DNA of 64,000 bases from Volvox africanus (lineage: Eukaryota > Chlorophyta > Chlorophyceae > Chlamydomonadales > Volvocaceae), in NCBI GenBank assembly GCA_030268105.1, contig BSDZ01000015.1:2135501-2199500 (forward strand), read 5' to 3'. Positions within the stretch are counted from its first letter, which is position 1, and each line of letters starts with the position of its first letter. Below the pieces are notes generated by a model. It made no database searches. It was given only the letters and a program-made list of their open reading frames with translations, and was not told where the DNA came from. Shown in pieces: positions 59,770-64,000 of the stretch. The translations under genes and the position numbers were made by a program.

Positions 59770-62700
59770 AGTCACGACAAGCCGACACCTTGGCGATTTG
59801 GTTTGCGAGCTTGAGCATGCACATACGGTCCTAAGCGCGGATAGGATACATTGCAGCCATGTCCTGCGTGGCTCAAGGCGCTGGACTGGCCACCGCAGGT
59901 GTTTCTCCCCTGGCTGCTCCGGTGTGGGCGCAATTACTTGTGCAGTATTCCGTGCTATTGGGGCATATAGGCTTAGGGCTCTTGTTATGGACCTATAGTC
60001 AAGTGGACTTGATGGCCAGAAGTACCAATATGCGCTGCAGAAAGTGCTCCAGTAGTGCAGCGAAGATGGTGCCCCAAAAGCCATGGCAACAACCTGCTAG
60101 GTTGTCGCCATGGCGTGCTGGTGCTGCTGAGTCAGTACCCTCATGGCTTATCATGATGCGATTGTGACATGTAACTACTGAACCTCTTGAGCAGCCTTGA
60201 AGCATGGAACTGGCGGCTTGCCCTAGATGCCGAACACAGGGTAATGGACGGTGCGGCAGGGGGGTTATTAGGGTTTACATAACCCTCAAACCCAAACTAC
60301 CAGTCGACCTGTATTAAGATGGCGGCCGTTTCAATTGGACTACCGTAGGTGGCGCCCGGACACGAGGGGGGACACGATGACGAATAAGCAAGGCATGGCG
60401 GCGAATAAGAAAAATGATGTAGGCTCCGATAGATGAGCACATCTTAGCTTCTCGGTTCTTTGAACAATTGCTTACAGGATGGCACAGAATCATCCAGTAA
60501 GGGCGGTATGGGATCCACACCAGGACAGCCACATGAGTGTGAGCGAAGCAACGGACCGGACGGAGTGAGGCAGACACCCACCATGCGTTAAACCGACTTA
60601 CCGATAACCATTTGGTGTGTTGCCCTATCTCATGGCTGTTGGTTTCGGGGTCGAGGGAGGAACCGCAAACCTGGGCAAGTCAGGAGTGAGCTGTGGGATG
60701 TCCTTACGAGACATCATATCAGAGGCAGCATTGTTTGTCGGCTAGGTTAACAGGGATCAACGCCCTAAGGGTAGGCCCTGAGTCCGGGATTCCCCAGTAC
60801 TCACATGAGCTGCGATCACGGCGCCGTAGTGTGGAATAGATCGCTTCACGTAATGATCGCATGAGGGTCTTGGGGGCCTTTATGTGTTACGGCGTGCCCA
60901 GCGCCTTGACCGAATTCCGTAATAACCCAGGTCGCTGCTGGGTTGCACCGCAGCTGCAAGCGTGTGCCAGTAGCAATACCGGTATCATGGAGAGTTTAAT
61001 GAAAATGAGGTGGCAGGCCATGCAGCCGGAATGGAGCTTCACGTCCTCGGGATGTGCTCAAACGGCGCACTTTAGCCCTGTTGAATTGCATCAGCCGTAT
61101 GTTCTCGTTGTAGATTGCCCGACGGCTCAAGTGGTTAGTGACACGCATGAGATGCAAAACAAAGGTCTTCTTCAGCCTCATACTAAGGCTTCTTTCCCTC
61201 AGAATCCCAGGCTGCAGGAGACCTGTTGCGATAAAAACACACACCGCAGGCAAGATATTGACCTTCCCTCAACGCTGGACACGACGGTTGTAAAACAGGC
61301 GACTAAGCAGGGAGGCCGAAGAAGCCAGGCACATTATCCATGAAGTGTGAACACATTTTCCATTAAAGCGTGTTGCGATGCCTCACCATACGATATAGCT
61401 CAGTTAACCTTCCTGCAGGCCCTTCATTTCATGTATATCAGGTAGTCCGTGACTTTGCAGGCCCTAAGCGGTCCTTTCGGACTGCCGCACACTAAAGCCA
61501 CTGTCGTGTCGTGTTGCCATCTCAATCCTAGAGATGGCAAAAATGGCACTCACAATCGTCACGAAGGCGCACCTGGGATGAGCAGTGCGGTGCTGTACAT
61601 ATGATGGTCCTACAAAAACCCAAACCACAACAGTCAAATTGGTTGTCCCCTCGCGCACCAACAAATGCCGATCAGAGAGCCAAGCAACGACACGGCCGAC
61701 GGGTCATGTTCAAGACCATTGCAGCACTCACGAATACAATCTAAGTCCAATGTTAATGTCCACCCTGTACGATATGTTGTCCAGTCAGGACAGACCGTTC
61801 CCCACCCATCCAACATCATTGCAAGAAACGGTGCTCCCCAAACCGCACCATCGCCTCGAACAGGCGAAATCCGGTGTGATGGCACAGCAACACCGAAAAA
61901 CGCCCTAGTGCATATGTCCTCCCTTCAGCCCTCCCTGCTTCCCATAGGTTTGTAGAACCTGCCCTCGGCTGCCCTCAGACCTGAACACACCCTAAGTTCT
62001 GGCCAGGATATTTCTTCCCCCGCCACCGATGCTGACTTTTCCACAGCTAGGGGGAACCGTCCAGAAAAAGCCTATAGGAAGCCCAATCAGTACCGCGAAG
62101 AAGAAACACTATATTTGGAAGTTCACAACGTCATAAATGCCGTTCAGTGACTTCCTGCCAGGCCATCTCTTTCGACAGCGGCGCTAATCTCGTTCATCCA
62201 ATGGAGGTATTCGGCAGCAGGGTTATCCACCTCCTGCCCTGCAACGCTGCGTCCCGCCCTTGCATCCCTGTACCCTATCCAACCAAGATTGTAAAGGTTT
62301 CATTGCAGCCCTGCCTTAATTGTATCGCAACTCCAGAACCCGCTGCAAAGAACCCGCGTGCCAATTGAGCGCACTTAAATCACCCCGGGTTCACTGCGCT
62401 TAAACCTTAGCACCAAGGTATGACCAAATCCCACCCAGATTTGGAATGCACATGGGTAATCCCCAAAAAGGTAGATTTACCTAGCACATCGTGGCTCTAA
62501 TGAACGAGGACTACTTGATTCGCCATTGCCCCATGCCAAACGACGCACATGCAGTTACGCACATGCACGGCACACCTGTTTCAGGATACGCTCAGACCAA
62601 GTCCTCCTGACCTCGTTGCTTCTCAATTGGTTTCTGAAGCAACCGATACTGGCCCCCGCCGCCGGGGAGCGCTCGCTGCCCACATGTCATGTAGAAGTCG

Positions 62701-63014
62701 GAAGCGGACGGCGCTGAAAGCCGAGCCTGCGCTGTGAAGTGCGCCGCTGCTTCCGCTCACTGCAATAATAGAGGACTTCGCCACCACCTGCCACATGCAC
62801 ATAATGGCAGCAGGCAGAACAGGTGACCATCGCCGCTATGAAGCAACCAATGGATGGACCGACTTAGCAGCTAGCGAATCTAAAGCCATAATTGTGCAAC
62901 GGTTAATGCGAAATGTGAAGAGGACGGTGAGCGCTCCATGCACAGGCCCACGAGTGACATCCAACGTGCAGAATGCTTCCCGGGCTGGTTACCCTAACAA
63001 GGAGCCCTCCTAAG
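59770..63014. other. no further gene supported
   Basis: This covers the 3' flank of the MICOS-like gene and the 3' flank of the DIL gene. The largest open frame (60861-61343, +) has no recognisable domain or splice context. A tRNA-like A box at 61393-61410 lacks a matching B box. Otherwise nothing distinct was seen. Confidence 0.5.
60170..60174 (+). promoter_or_regulatory. candidate polyadenylation signal of MICOS-like gene
   Basis: TGTAA on the + strand about 400 bases after the stop codon at 59767-59769. Confidence 0.45.
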
Positions 63015-64000
63015 TTAGGATCTGGAATAAAGATGATGCCTTGTGCAACCCGCCAAACGCTGCTGTCTTAGCACCCAGGACATGAAGGAGCGTTGAAGGA
63101 AATCACCGGCTGCCAAGTCACCAACCTGCGCCAGCTCTTCCATTTCGTCCTCACTATCCGCGTCATACTCCAGCCCCGGCTCCGAGCCCGCCTCCACGGC
63201 CCGCATCAGGACGCTGTCGGTCGGTGGCAGGTAGCCGCTGTTCACGTCGGCAGCAGGGGAGCGCAGGTGCATCTGCGGCAGCGCCGCGTCCTCCAGTAGA
63301 GATTCCAGAATGGTCGGACTAATGGAGTCCTGCGCAAACTCGTCGGGCTGTGCACCAGAGGGTGTCACATTGCAGATGGGGGAAGGGACGCAAAGAAAGA
63401 CAACACCGGTAAGCCATAGCGGACAAACTCGCACATTCTAAGAGGTGCCTGCCCGAAGCGTTGCCACCATGAGCTGCCACCATGTCATGCCTTGATAACT
63501 CCCCGTGGATATACATCCTCCTTTGCCGTATGGGCTCCCAGTGGTAGCGTGATGCTGCAGATCAGCTGGCAAGATGGGTAATCTCCCTTTCTAAGCAGGG
63601 GATCTGATGAATTGGATACACTTGGTTCCCTTCGCAGTTCCATTCACCTCCCAAAACTAAAATGGGGCCATCATTCCGCACGCCATGGGAGCTGAACCGG
63701 ACACGCTCGCCTTAAAACGCTCGAGGATGTGCAGCACCGACCGCATGGATAGCGCCGCCCCCACGTCCAGTCGTACCGCCCTGTCCAGCAAGAGCTCCTT
63801 GGGCATCATCAGCAGATCGGCGGCGGCGCGCAGCAATGGGAACAGCGGGCCAAGCGCGGAACCCGGTGCCGCTCCGCCACTAGTACCTCCGCTGCGGTCG
63901 GCGCCAGACGCGAGCGCCGCCGCTGCCTCGGCAGCCGCGGCAGCACTCGTGCTGCCTGCACCGCCTGCGCCGCCCAGAGCCGCCTGCCCTGCTGCCCACT
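63015..64000 (-). CDS. DIL (dilute) domain protein, C-terminal part
   Basis: Two exons are visible: 64000-63711, open at the window edge, and 63347-63015, ending in TAA. They give about 206 residues. The first holds an Ala/Gly/Ser linker and PLFPLLRAAADLLMMPKELL, then LDVGAALSMRSVLHILERFK. The second opens with PDEFAQDSISPTILESLLED. The order (hydrophobic helix, LL..PKELL, V..ALS...+..ILE.F.PDEF.....P..L) is that of the DIL domain, known from class V/XI myosin tails and from stand-alone fungal and plant proteins in vesicle or organelle positioning. No myosin motor part is in the window, so it could be either kind. The join fits best with a GC donor (AAG/GCGAGC). An acidic tail (EYDADSEDEMEELAQ) follows the domain. 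Confidence 0.75.

Noticed and set aside
60861..61343. A 160-codon plus-strand frame
   Set aside because: There is no family pattern and no splice or polyadenylation context; composition resembles the surrounding non-coding DNA.
61393..61465. tRNA-like ATAGCTCAGTTAACC
   Set aside because: There is no B box and no cloverleaf pairing.

Overview
The window looks like nuclear DNA of a volvocine green alga (Volvox/Chlamydomonas relatives). The evidence is small exons with GT-AG introns, GC-rich coding sequence with long Ala/Gln/Ser/Gly tracts, many CA/GT and purine microsatellites, candidate TGTAA polyadenylation signals downstream of several genes, a plastid-lumen PsbP-domain gene and a very large TKL-type kinase. 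No prokaryotic feature was seen. Exon borders were worked out by hand from splice sites, reading phase and protein-family similarity, and in most models the exon lengths sum to whole codons. No transcript data were available.

Layout, left to right: the 3' part of a PsbP-domain gene on + (109-4138); a small SAM-dependent methyltransferase on - (9481-7178, six exons, 256 aa); a long gene on - (25410-13849) that reads continuously from a PIH1/CS-like segment through a low-complexity and TPR-like region, membrane segments and a J domain to a Jiv90-like zinc region; a MATE transporter on + (25707-31533, nine exons, 1015 aa), head to head with the previous gene; a decayed retroelement on - (about 33640-34900); a SANT-domain protein on - (about 40195-37419); a 2109-aa protein kinase on - (55310-46249, seven exons); a 93-aa single-membrane-span protein resembling MICOS subunits on + (59488-59769); and the 3' end of a DIL (dilute) domain gene on -, running off the right edge (64000-63015).

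The genes do not form a pathway; this is an ordinary mosaic of unrelated eukaryotic genes. The most interesting points are: the possible fusion of an HSP90-cochaperone-type CS domain to a DNAJC14-like HSP70 cochaperone, with an apparent one-base frameshift in the CS part; the roughly 400-residue insertion inside the kinase N-lobe; a four-copy retroelement family sharing one 3' end, whose longest copy encodes a PCNA-box-like motif; two likely GC-AG introns; a 262-bp pure hexanucleotide array; and several palindromes next to splice or promoter regions. Stretches of 2-6 kb between genes hold mostly repeats and unsupported open frames; a few weak coding-like segments there are noted.
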